55,378 bases of DNA, taken from contig DURQ01000040.1 in the NCBI GenBank assembly GCA_012840725.1, forward strand, positions 1 through 55,378. Reading direction: 5' to 3'. Origin of the DNA: Bacillota bacterium (lineage in GTDB: Bacteria; Bacillota; Limnochordia; Darwinibacteriales; Darwinibacteriaceae). Position 1 is the first letter of the stretch, and each line of letters opens with the position of its first letter. Shown here piece after piece: positions 41,744 to 51,175 of this stretch. The translations under genes and the position numbers were made by a program. A model generated the notes under the pieces. It was given only the letters and a program-made list of their open reading frames with translations, ran no database searches and had not been told where the DNA came from.

Positions 41744-42040
41744 TCAGGGCTGTTCTTTCAGCTCCTTGAGTTTCCGAACGATCTCCTTCAGAGAAAGCCT
41801 CCCCCGGCAGAAAACCAGTCCGTCGATGACCACAACGGGTAGGAGGCCATCTTGCACCCACCCACCCTGTTTCGCCTCGCTGCTTTCGGGGCTGACCAAG
41901 CGCACAGTAACTTCGGAGCCAAAGCGCCTGCGCACAGCTCGCTTCAGGTAGACTACTGCCTCTCCCAAAGGCAGGTTTTTCCTTCAACCGCCGCAGGACC
42001 GCAGAAGCCCTCGGGAATGACCGCAGACAATCACTTCCAT
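41744..42040 (-). CDS. Candidate selenoprotein, thioredoxin-fold, CxxU (in-frame TGA at codon 19)
   Basis: 98 aa if the TGA at 41986-41984 is read as selenocysteine. The ATG at 42040 has a strong SD (GGAGG, eight bases upstream). Codons 1-18 read MEVIVCGHSRGLLRSCGG, then TGA, then RKNLPLGEAVVYLKRAV and onward in the same frame to 41744. The first strand, the redox-type CGG(U), a helix (GEAVVYLKRAVRRRF), strand EVTVRLVS, then LLPVVVIDGLVF with a cis-Pro-like Pro and a final helix form a thioredoxin/glutaredoxin-like or YuzD-like fold. A hairpin lies just after the TGA. Alternatives are a nonsense mutation or sequencing error in a CxxC protein, or a short peptide plus an internal TTG start at 41968. 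No Sec machinery is in the window. Confidence 0.6.
41956..41986 (-). promoter_or_regulatory. Candidate bacterial SECIS element
   Basis: After the TGA (41986-41984), CTGCCT at 41974-41969 pairs with AGGCAG at 41961-41956. An extra U-G pair leaves the 5-base loop UGGGA, with G in the second position. The loop begins 16 bases after the TGA. Published bacterial SECIS models require a stem-loop at about 16-37 bases with a G in the first two loop positions, so this fits at the short limit. Confidence 0.5.
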
Positions 42041-42080
42041 CCACCGCACCTCCGCCGCTTATCTGGGTCCAGTATATGCC

Positions 42081-43454
42081 TCACGCCCGTCCCAAGACCC
42101 TCCACCAGAAGCCGCGTCTCTGTGCTTTCTCCTTGCTCTCCAGCTCCTCCACTCTGCTCCGCAGCCGAGCCAGTTCCCGTTCAAGCTGGGTGCGGCTGGC
42201 TTCCGCCTGGGCCCTGCCTTCCTCCTGCGCCTGCCGCAGGGTCAGACAGCGGCGTTCCAAGCGCTCGAGCCGCTCCGTGAGAGGAGCCAGATCAACTGGT
42301 TTCGGAGGCTTCCATTCCTGCCGCCACCGCTTGACCTCGTTCCTCAGCTCTACCCATTCCTGCCCCCACTTTCTGGCCTCGGAGCGGAGCTCTTCCCACT
42401 CCTGGAGGGTGCGGAAGGCCTGTTCCATGAAGGCCGCTTGAGCTTGCGCCTCGCGCTTTCTTTCTTCCGCCGACATCTGAGGCTGAACCTGGTCCCCATC
42501 GGGCGTCTTTTCGTCCTGTTCCAGCTCCTCAGGTGTGGTGCTCTCTACCGCCCGAGGTTCGGCCGGTTGCGCTGGCTCCGCCTCCTGTGCGGTTTGGTCT
42601 TTGTCTTTGTAGACCGGCAGCAGGAGCCCGCCCACAACCTTCCAGGTGTATGTAAGACTGTCCCGCTCTGCCTGCCGGCGCCGATCCCACTGGCCCAAGG
42701 GAACCTCGTAGAACTCGCCCCCCTCGCTCCAGAGGACTCTCCACTGCCCTTCGGTGCAGGCAAAGCCCACGAGCCCGGCATGGTGCTGGCCTGTGGAGAG
42801 GCTGATCGGGGCGGTCCACTGTTCCGCCTTGCTCTTCGCTTTCAAAACGGTCTTCTCCGACTCTTCCAGCCAGAACAGGTGAAGCTGTTCCGCCGCCAAG
42901 AACTGTGGATGGGAACAGCAGGCATCGGAGAAGGCGATGGCCCCGCTCCACAGCCTCGTCTCAAGGTCATACACCCTGTAGAGCAGGTTGCGATCCTTGT
43001 GGTCCAGGTAGGCCAGGTGCAGATGATTGCCCCCTTGCCAGGCTGCGCTGTACGCCCACGCTTCACCGAAAACGTTTGCTGTGACAGTCTGAGGTTTGCC
43101 CCATCCCCCGGCAGACTGCTGGTGGCGCAGGAGCCTGCCGCGCCCCGCGGTCTGGGGCACAAAGTAGAAGAGATGGGCTCTGCCCAAACCGTCGCTGATC
43201 AGACGCCCTCCGCCGGCATAGGGCTCGCCCAAGTCAAGACGCTCACTCTGCAGCTCGTCCTCGCCCCTGAACAGCCAGGCGTGATCTGCGCTGAGAAAGG
43301 CGGCGATGTAGATCAGGGAGCCGGAAATAGTCACCGCAGCATCCTGAACGTTTTCTCGTAACACCCGCGGCCCGCCCAGCATAGAGTGGATCATCAAAGA
43401 CCCACCCCGCAGCTCGACACCGCTGAACTTGGGATGGTCCAGTTCGATGCGCAA
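42081..43454 (-). CDS. Hypothetical protein, beta-propeller-like N-half and coiled-coil C-half
   Basis: 457 aa, not recognised. Residues 1-270 contain recurring strands with His-Leu-(Phe/Ala)-(Tyr/Trp) patterns (HLFYFV, HLHLAYLDH, LHLFWLE), suggesting a sialidase-like or other beta-propeller. Residues 275-330 are an acidic, Pro/Gln-rich linker, and 330-450 are a strongly charged coiled coil with many Trp-Glu-Glu turns. No signal peptide is seen. The TTG at 43454 follows GAGGGGGTG at five bases. It is divergent from the SPOCS gene and 40 bp upstream of the candidate selenoprotein. A spore or envelope structural role is an inference from context. Confidence 0.75.
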   Translation of the reverse strand: MRIELDHPKFSGVELRGGSLMIHSMLGGPRVLRENVQDAAVTISGSLIYIAAFLSADHAWLFRGEDELQSERLDLGEPYAGGGRLISDGLGRAHLFYFVPQTAGRGRLLRHQQSAGGWGKPQTVTANVFGEAWAYSAAWQGGNHLHLAYLDHKDRNLLYRVYDLETRLWSGAIAFSDACCSHPQFLAAEQLHLFWLEESEKTVLKAKSKAEQWTAPISLSTGQHHAGLVGFACTEGQWRVLWSEGGEFYEVPLGQWDRRRQAERDSLTYTWKVVGGLLLPVYKDKDQTAQEAEPAQPAEPRAVESTTPEELEQDEKTPDGDQVQPQMSAEERKREAQAQAAFMEQAFRTLQEWEELRSEARKWGQEWVELRNEVKRWRQEWKPPKPVDLAPLTERLERLERRCLTLRQAQEEGRAQAEASRTQLERELARLRSRVEELESKEKAQRRGFWWRVLGRA

Positions 43455-43473
43455 AAAAACACCCCCTCATCAC

Positions 43474-43548
43474 TAAAGTATGCAGGGGCCTGGACCGGCA
43501 GACATTTTCTTCGGCACCACTCACCCCCCTTCCCCTCCTGCATACTAT
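43474..43548. promoter_or_regulatory. Divergent, mirror-symmetric -10 elements of mother-cell sigma type
   Basis: The two outward promoters carry the same 10-mer in opposite orientation: AGTATGCAGG at 43478-43487 and CCTGCATACT at 43537-43546. On the minus strand this reads CATACTTTA and on the plus strand CATACTAT (43541-43548), matching CATAnnnTA/CATACnnT -10 boxes of SigK/SigE. On the plus side CACC lies 15 bp upstream. No sigma-A -35 was found on either strand. Confidence 0.45.
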
Positions 43549-43572
43549 GGCTTAGAGAAAGGAGGATTACGG

Positions 43573-44151
43573 ATGAAGTGTGATTACGAGCCCGATTTCC
43601 AGCGGGAGGTTATCTACGTAAACAAGGTCTACAACGAATGCGCCATCGTGGACTGCCCGACCTACCGCATCCCCATTCCCCCTTCCTTCCCCTTAGCAGT
43701 TAACATCGTGTCCTGCACCGTCACGGACATCGTCGCCGAAGCAGTTATAGTGGCAGCCGGTGAGATGGATGTGACCGTCACTTTCGTCCTGAACGTTGAG
43801 TACGACAGCAACGGCATGACCCAGTTTATCCAGCAGACTGCTCAGTACCGCCGCAGAGGAGTGCGCCTCGAAGGAGCACTGCCCGGTATGAGCGCCGTCG
43901 TCCTGCCTCTAATCCGCTGCCTGAACTGCCGGGCTGTGGATGGCGGCACGGTCATCGAATGCGATGTGGGTGTCTACCTAGTCCTCAAAGCCGTGGCCTT
44001 GGTGCAGCTAGAGGTTCTGGCCCGCTTTGCTCCTGAACCGCCAGAATGCGAACAGGTGTCGCCCATCGGCTGCGCAGAATGGTTCGAGCTGGCCGAATCC
44101 GGTGCCTTCTGGCCGCCATTCCCGCCACAGCCCACCATTGAACGGAGTTAA
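43573..44151 (+). CDS. SPOCS-domain (DUF3794) protein
   Basis: 192 aa. The segment EVIYVNKVYNECAIVDCPTYRIPIP followed by long alternating strands (CTVTDIVAEAVIVAAG, MDVTVTFVLNVEY) resembles the SPOCS/DUF3794 domain found in spore proteins such as SipL and others of clostridia. No LysM is present. The Cys content (CRSLNC-like pairs) and Pro-rich C-terminus could suit coat crosslinking. The ATG at 43573 has AAAGGAGG seven bases upstream. A strong terminator follows. Expression in the mother cell is suggested by its promoter. Confidence 0.72.
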   Translation: MKCDYEPDFQREVIYVNKVYNECAIVDCPTYRIPIPPSFPLAVNIVSCTVTDIVAEAVIVAAGEMDVTVTFVLNVEYDSNGMTQFIQQTAQYRRRGVRLEGALPGMSAVVLPLIRCLNCRAVDGGTVIECDVGVYLVLKAVALVQLEVLARFAPEPPECEQVSPIGCAEWFELAESGAFWPPFPPQPTIERS

Positions 44152-44192
44152 AAAAAGCCCAAGTCCAGCGACCCGCTGGATTTGGCTTTTTT
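44151..44192 (+). terminator. Rho-independent terminator after the SPOCS gene
   Basis: Long stem with AAGTCCAGC and GCTGGATTT arms flanked by AAAAAAGCC / GGCTTTTTT; the T-tract ends at 44192. The symmetric A- and T-runs make it potentially bidirectional. Confidence 0.92.
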
Positions 44193-44227
44193 AGGGTCCG
44201 GGACGACTTGGAGAGGAGGGTTCCGCC

Positions 44228-45205
44228 GTGCGCATCCTGTTGATGACGCGCTTTTACCGCAGCGGACAGACCACCCACGTGCTGGATCTCTGCCTTGAAC
44301 TGCTCCAGCTGGGGCACCGCGTGCTGCTGGCCATCGCCGACCTCAACGACGTCATTTTCCTGCAGAAACTGAAGCAGGCAGCGGTCCCCCATCTGCTCAC
44401 AGCAAAGCAGGACAAGCTGCACAGACAGCTGACCAGATGGAAGCCGGAGATCATCCACAACCATTCTGCCCATACCCTTCCGGTAGCTGTCCAGCTCGGT
44501 CGGCTGCTGAACATACCTACAGTGAGTACCGTGCACTACCTGGATTTCGAACCCCGGGAACTGCTTGAGGAGCAGACAGCAGTAATCCTGATCAGCCAAG
44601 AGATGCGTTGGCATTTCGCCGATCTTCGTGTGCCGGCCTTTGTGGTCGAAAACGGAGTGCGCCTGGCTCCCCTGCGGACCCGCGCTAAGCGCTGGCGGCA
44701 GCTGGCCCTGCTCCTCGGCCAGGAGACTCCGGAAAAGAGGGAGAACTTCTACCAGCTGTCCCAGCACCTGATCCTTTGGGGTTGGGAAGTCCTGGCTGCT
44801 GGGAACTGGCAGCTTCCAGGCGTCAAGACATTGGGCTGGGTTTACGATGCAGCGCCTTTCCTCAGGAAGGCCAATTTGGTGGTCGGTACGGGCAGAGCGA
44901 TCCGCGAAGGCATGGCTGCTGGCTGTGCAGCCTACGTGCTCGGCTCCTATTGTGACGGACTGGTCACTCCAGAAAATGTCGAGGGGCTTCAGACCACGAA
45001 CTTCAGCGGCCGGACTCAAAGACAGTCCTTCTGCCCGAAATCGGCGGCGAACGATCTCGCCCGACCCGATCCAGAACGCTTTCTTGAGCTGGGCAGATTC
45101 GGCCGCCGCTATGCTCTTCAGCACTTCTCCAGCGGGCAGATGGCTCTGGCAGTGGAAGGAGTCTACCGCCAAGCCCTGGCCAGGCAGGCAAATCTGCCTG
45201 GGTAA
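44228..45205 (+). CDS. Glycosyltransferase, GT4-like (GT-B fold)
   Basis: 325 aa. The N-terminal Rossmann half begins MRILLMTRFYRSGQTTHVLDL, with PEIIHNHSAHTLP and VSTVHYLD. The second half shows NGVRLAPL, LGWVYDAAPFLRKANLVVG and the acceptor/nucleotide loop GRAIREGMAAGCAAYVLG, which resembles the EGxxxG segment of GT4 enzymes with a modified EX7E. The protein is short for the family. Substrates are unknown; neighbouring darA does not help. The GTG at 44228 has GAGGAGG seven bases upstream. Confidence 0.8.
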   Translation: MRILLMTRFYRSGQTTHVLDLCLELLQLGHRVLLAIADLNDVIFLQKLKQAAVPHLLTAKQDKLHRQLTRWKPEIIHNHSAHTLPVAVQLGRLLNIPTVSTVHYLDFEPRELLEEQTAVILISQEMRWHFADLRVPAFVVENGVRLAPLRTRAKRWRQLALLLGQETPEKRENFYQLSQHLILWGWEVLAAGNWQLPGVKTLGWVYDAAPFLRKANLVVGTGRAIREGMAAGCAAYVLGSYCDGLVTPENVEGLQTTNFSGRTQRQSFCPKSAANDLARPDPERFLELGRFGRRYALQHFSSGQMALAVEGVYRQALARQANLPG

Positions 45206-45262
45206 ACAGGAATTTCGCGAAAAATGTCTAATTCAGATGGGACAAAAGGAGGAGGCAGGGCC

Positions 45263-45583
45263 ATGAAGCTTGTGATTACCGTGGTTGAAGATAGCGATGT
45301 GGCTTTCCTGATGGAGTCACTGGTCAAAAACGGTTTCAGGGCAACAAAGCTGGCCAGCACCGGAGGCTTCCTGCTCCAAGGAAACACCACCCTGCTGATC
45401 GGGGTGCAGGACCGTGAGGTTGAACCGGTTCTGCAGATCATCCGTTCGACCTGCGCACCCCGGAAGAAGATCATCCCCCAGATAGCGCCGGAACTGCCCA
45501 CAGCCATCGGCGTGCCGGTGGAAATCGAGGCCGGCGGCGCCATCGTCTTCGTGCTGAACATCGACCAGTTCTGGAGAGTATAG
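45263..45583 (+). CDS. darA: PII-like cyclic-di-AMP receptor DarA/PstA
   Basis: 106 aa. It is close to B. subtilis DarA: MKLVITVVEDSDVAFLMESL, FRATKLASTGGFLLQGNTTLLIGV and VPVEIEAGGAIVFVL. The Asn and Thr-rich loop with GNTT and the flexible B-loop are present. DarA binds c-di-AMP; its downstream partner is not settled. The ATG at 45263 has GGAGG seven bases upstream. It is 57 bp after the glycosyltransferase gene on the same strand. This shows that the organism uses c-di-AMP signalling. Confidence 0.94.
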   Translation: MKLVITVVEDSDVAFLMESLVKNGFRATKLASTGGFLLQGNTTLLIGVQDREVEPVLQIIRSTCAPRKKIIPQIAPELPTAIGVPVEIEAGGAIVFVLNIDQFWRV

Positions 45584-45591
45584 AGAGGAAG

Positions 45592-46251
45592 TCAGAGTGA
45601 GCTGAGCAGTGCTCCGAGCGCCAGGGCGTTCACTGCGAAGTGAGCTGCCATGGGCACAAATATGCTCCCAGAGCGGATCAGGAGCAGCCCAAGGGCAGCT
45701 CCCGACAGGAACACTGGCAGGAACTGCAGAGTGTAGAAATGAAGCGCGGCAAAGAGCAGCGCTGCGAGCAGGACCGCTTTCCCATCTCCCAGCCGCTCTT
45801 TGAGCAGGTTAACAAGGAGACCCCTGAAGAAAAGCTCTTCCCCCAGCGGTGCCCCTACCAAGAGCAGGAGCACCGTTCCTGCGGCCAGGAGGGGCTTTCT
45901 GCTTGTCATCAGCATTTCCACGCCTGTTCTGTCCCGAGCTAGGAGCTCGCGAGCGGTATCTGCGCCCAGGAAATGCGCGGCAGCAGCAAAGACCAGAGCA
46001 CCCACCAAAAGGCTCAAGAAGTACAGACCAACACCCCAGGCCAGGCCGCGTGCGGCTGCCTTGAGAGGGACGGGCTTGAGATGATCTCTCCCGCCGCCAA
46101 AGATCCCGCCCAAGATGAACAGCAGCTGCTGCCAAGCCAGAAGGCCAAGCCGCACGCCCGGCGAAGGCGGCAGAAACCAGGCCAGGACTGCTGTGCAATA
46201 CATCAAGCCCATGACCCCGAAGAACCACAGTGCTCCTTTCACGTTCCGCAT
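45592..46251 (-). CDS. CPBP-family intramembrane protease
   Basis: 219 aa, about six membrane segments. The CPBP (Abi/CAAX-like) motifs are APLGEELFFRG (EExxxR), LFAALHF with the His, and VPMAAHFAVN (HxxxN/D). Such enzymes are related to type II CAAX prenyl proteases; in bacteria they act in peptide maturation, immunity or stress responses. No CAAX substrate is known here. The ATG at 46251 has AAGGAG about seven bases upstream. The gene lies downstream of a small ORF (46303-46449), separated by a GC-rich hairpin. Confidence 0.9.
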   Translation of the reverse strand: MRNVKGALWFFGVMGLMYCTAVLAWFLPPSPGVRLGLLAWQQLLFILGGIFGGGRDHLKPVPLKAAARGLAWGVGLYFLSLLVGALVFAAAAHFLGADTARELLARDRTGVEMLMTSRKPLLAAGTVLLLLVGAPLGEELFFRGLLVNLLKERLGDGKAVLLAALLFAALHFYTLQFLPVFLSGAALGLLLIRSGSIFVPMAAHFAVNALALGALLSSL

Positions 46252-46274
46252 AGGGCTCTCCTTCCCAGAATAAA

Positions 46275-46292
46275 GGAGCGCGACCGCGCTCC
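46275..46292 (-). terminator. GC-rich hairpin between the small ORF and the CPBP gene
   Basis: GGAGCGCG-GT-CGCGCTCC on the minus strand, perfect 8-bp arms, then TTTATT. It could terminate or attenuate transcripts coming from the small ORF before the CPBP gene. Confidence 0.6.
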
Positions 46293-46302
46293 CCATTTAT
46301 CC

Positions 46303-46449
46303 TCAGCCTCTTAAGTTCTGCATCCCATGGTACCAAGCCAGATTCGATGGCCACACCCCGGGTCCATTGCGGGTGAGACCTTCCCACCAATAGCGGTAAG
46401 CGTATCCGTGCAGCACATCAAGGTAGAACTTGCCGTCAGAATAGCCCAT
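46303..46449 (-). CDS. Small aromatic-rich protein, 48 aa
   Basis: ATG at 46449 with AAGGAGGGG at 46464-46456, eight bases upstream. The product begins MGYSDGKFYLDVLHGYAYRY and contains four Trp and six Tyr in 48 residues, including a WW pair at 21-22. There is no signal peptide or clear membrane helix. It lies between guaB and the CPBP gene. I do not recognise a family. A spore or structural small protein, or a binding peptide, is possible. An in-frame ATG at 46455 is too close to the SD. Confidence 0.55.
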   Translation of the reverse strand: MGYSDGKFYLDVLHGYAYRYWWEGLTRNGPGVWPSNLAWYHGMQNLRG

Positions 46450-46512
46450 GACCATCCCCTCCTTCTACCACATTTACGCACTTGGAGAGGATTCGGTCAT
46501 GGTTCATCTTTC

Positions 46513-49015
<2,503 letters not shown>

Positions 49016-49017
49016 CC

Positions 49018-50205
49018 ATGATCATCTTTGTGCTGAACTGCGGTTCTTCTTCAGTAAAGTATAAACTCTACAACATGAAAGACGAGACTGTCCTGGCTGA
49101 AGGGCGGGTTGAGCGCATCGGCCAGGATAATGCTGTGATAATGCATCAACCAGCTGGACGGGACAAGGTGTCCATGACCATGCCCATCCTGGAACATACT
49201 GCGGCGATTAGGGAGTGCCTGAACCTGCTCACTCACCCCGAACATGGAGTGATCGCCAGCGCAGCGGAAATCGATGCTGTGGGGCACCGGGTGGTCCATG
49301 GCGGAGAGTCCTTCTCCGACTCGGTTCTGATCAACGAACGCACCAAGGAGATCCTTGACTCCCTGGCCAGCCTGGCACCGCTCCACAATCCCGCCAACGT
49401 TACGGGCATCAGAGCGGCCGAGAAGATCATGCCGAACGTACCGCAAGTAGCGGTCTTCGACACGGCGTTCCACTCCACTATCCCGCCCTACGCCTACCTG
49501 TATGCCATACCGTACAGCGTCTACCAGCGCCATAAGGTACGGCGCTACGGCTTCCATGGAACCAGCCACAAGTACGTTTCCCAACGTGCCGCTGAACTCA
49601 TGGGCCGCAAGATCGAAGAGCTCAAGATCGTCTCATGCCACCTTGGCAACGGAGCGAGCATCGCGGCGATTCAATATGGCAAGTCTATTGATACCTCCAT
49701 GGGCTTCACACCCCTGGAAGGCCTGATGATGGGCACCCGCAGCGGCGATATCGATCCCGGTGCCGTGTTCTATATTATGAAACAGGAGAAGCTGAACCTG
49801 CACGAGATCGATTCCATGCTCAACAAACATTCAGGACTGCACGGCATGGCCGGGGTCAGCGACATGCGCGACATTGAAAAAGCCATCGCTGAAGGCGACA
49901 AACTGGCCCGTCTGGCCTACGACATGTACGAATACCGGATCAGGAAGTACATCGGAGCGTATGTGGCTGCCATGGACGGCGTGGACGTCATAGTCTTCAC
50001 AGCAGGCATCGGCGAGAACACGCCCTCGCTGCGCACCGCCCTCTGCGCAAACCTCTCCTATCTCGGCATCGCCATCGATGAGGAAATGAACAAAATCCGC
50101 GGCAGAGATGTGGAGATCTCCACCCCGGATTCTCGAGTTAAGGTATTCGTGATCCCTACCGACGAGGAGTTGGTAATCGCGAGGGATACAGCCAGGCTCG
50201 TCTAA
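49018..50205 (+). CDS. ackA: Acetate kinase
   Basis: Interconverts acetyl phosphate and ADP with acetate and ATP, giving substrate-level ATP in fermentation. 395 aa. Signatures are IFVLNCGSSSVKYKLY at the start, VGHRVVHGG, the FDTAFH active-site region, YGFHGTSHKYV, SCHLGNGAS and FTAGIGENTP. The ATG at 49018 has AGGAGG seven bases upstream; an in-frame TTG at 49012 is too close to the SD. No pta gene is adjacent. Confidence 0.97.
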   Translation: MIIFVLNCGSSSVKYKLYNMKDETVLAEGRVERIGQDNAVIMHQPAGRDKVSMTMPILEHTAAIRECLNLLTHPEHGVIASAAEIDAVGHRVVHGGESFSDSVLINERTKEILDSLASLAPLHNPANVTGIRAAEKIMPNVPQVAVFDTAFHSTIPPYAYLYAIPYSVYQRHKVRRYGFHGTSHKYVSQRAAELMGRKIEELKIVSCHLGNGASIAAIQYGKSIDTSMGFTPLEGLMMGTRSGDIDPGAVFYIMKQEKLNLHEIDSMLNKHSGLHGMAGVSDMRDIEKAIAEGDKLARLAYDMYEYRIRKYIGAYVAAMDGVDVIVFTAGIGENTPSLRTALCANLSYLGIAIDEEMNKIRGRDVEISTPDSRVKVFVIPTDEELVIARDTARLV

Positions 50206-50220
50206 ACAGGACACAGAAAC

Positions 50221-50250
50221 GGAGGTACCGTCCATGCGGTGCCTCTTTGC
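50221..50250 (+). terminator. Terminator after ackA
   Basis: GAGGTACCG / CGGTGCCTC stem (50222-50245, one G-U pair) followed by TTTGCTT. It ends next to the stop codon of the convergent SleB-like gene. Confidence 0.7.
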
Positions 50251-51036
50251 TTACATAGTAAAACGATGATTGCCGATGGTGACTTTCACAGGACGGCTGT
50301 GCATGAACCGGTCAGATGTTTTGCGGGGATTGAAGAAGAAGAGTGCACCGTTTGTGGGATCATGCCCGTTCAGCGCCTCGAGGGCGGCCCTGCGGGCTGT
50401 TTCGTTGGGGGCTGTGTAGAAGCTGCCATTTTGGATGGGTTGGAAGGCATTGGCTTGGAAGAGCACGCCGCGCAGAGTATTGGGGAATTGATGGCTGAGA
50501 AGTCTGTTGATGATCACGGCACCAACAGCGACTTGGCCCAAGTACGGCTCGCCGCGGGCCTCCGCGTGGATCATCTGGGCCAGCCATTCTACTTCCTGAT
50601 TGGTCAGGCGTACTCCAGCGGGGTAGTATTTCATGTGATCTACCGGAACCAAGAGGCGCTGTCCCACGCGGATCAGGTCTGACTTCATCCGGTTGAGTTC
50701 TTTCAGTTCCTCTACGCTGATCCCATAAGTAGCGGCGACCCAGTAGAGACTGTCTCCCTCCTGAACCGTGTAGAGAGTCACCCCTTTGTACTTGGTGACG
50801 GCAGAGGGAACCTGCGGCTTGTGGACCTCCCTGAGCACCTGGTTGAACTCTGTCAGATCGCCTAGATCGGTTAAGGGGGTGTCAACCAAAGCGATCGCGC
50901 CCATAGGCTCGGCAGGCTCTGCGCCCCGTTCCAAGGGCTCTCCATGGGCAAGCAGGGCGCACACGAGAACCACTGCCGCAGCCGCCCAGCTAAAGCGCAC
51001 AGAGTTTCGCTTCGGATCAGGCGCTTGACCGATCAC
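50251..51036 (-). CDS. LysM + SleB/CwlJ-type cell-wall hydrolase
   Basis: 261 aa. An N-terminal membrane or signal segment (about 15-31), one LysM domain at about 88-131 (YTVQEGDSLYWVAATYGIS), then a Hydrolase_2 domain at about 145-261 with the catalytic-type Glu in MIHAEARGEPYLGQVAVGAVIINR and the NAFQPIQNGSF and NGALFFFNP motifs. Relatives SleB and CwlJ degrade spore cortex; YkvT-like enzymes are vegetative. The GTG at 51036 follows AGAGGGGGCC. A perfect consensus promoter precedes it, so it may be vegetative and not forespore-specific. Confidence 0.9.
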   Translation of the reverse strand: MIGQAPDPKRNSVRFSWAAAAVVLVCALLAHGEPLERGAEPAEPMGAIALVDTPLTDLGDLTEFNQVLREVHKPQVPSAVTKYKGVTLYTVQEGDSLYWVAATYGISVEELKELNRMKSDLIRVGQRLLVPVDHMKYYPAGVRLTNQEVEWLAQMIHAEARGEPYLGQVAVGAVIINRLLSHQFPNTLRGVLFQANAFQPIQNGSFYTAPNETARRAALEALNGHDPTNGALFFFNPRKTSDRFMHSRPVKVTIGNHRFTM

Positions 51037-51074
51037 CTTAGGCCCCCTCTTTCCAAGAATTAGTTGTAATCAAA

Positions 51075-51103
51075 ATTATAACTGAACGGGGACGAGCTGT
51101 CAA
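51075..51103 (-). promoter_or_regulatory. Perfect consensus sigma-A promoter, SleB-like gene
   Basis: On the minus strand TTGACA (51103-51098), exactly 17 bp, TATAAT (51080-51075). It lies 39 bp before the GTG at 51036. Confidence 0.9.
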
Positions 51104-51123
51104 TTTCGAGGTAGGCGGCCCGC

Positions 51124-51152
51124 TTGCCAGGCCCCAAAGGACATAATATACT
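51124..51152 (+). promoter_or_regulatory. Sigma-A promoter of the ytvI-like gene
   Basis: TTGCCA at 51124-51129, 17-bp spacer, TATACT at 51147-51152, 24 bp before the ATG at 51176. Its -35 is 20 bp from the -35 of the divergent promoter. Confidence 0.8.
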
Positions 51153-51175
51153 AGATATGCTGAGGAGGTGGCTGG

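Noticed and set aside
41744-41968. Reading the thioredoxin-like gene as a normal 74-aa protein from TTG 41968
   Set aside because: No SD lies at a suitable distance, and the first strand and the Cys motif of the fold would be lost. Kept only as the alternative to the selenoprotein reading.
41727-42044. 105-aa minus-strand ORF in another frame over the candidate selenoprotein
   Set aside because: Its composition (Arg/Ser/Gly-rich) and lack of any fold pattern mark it as a frame shadow; the SD fits the other frame better.
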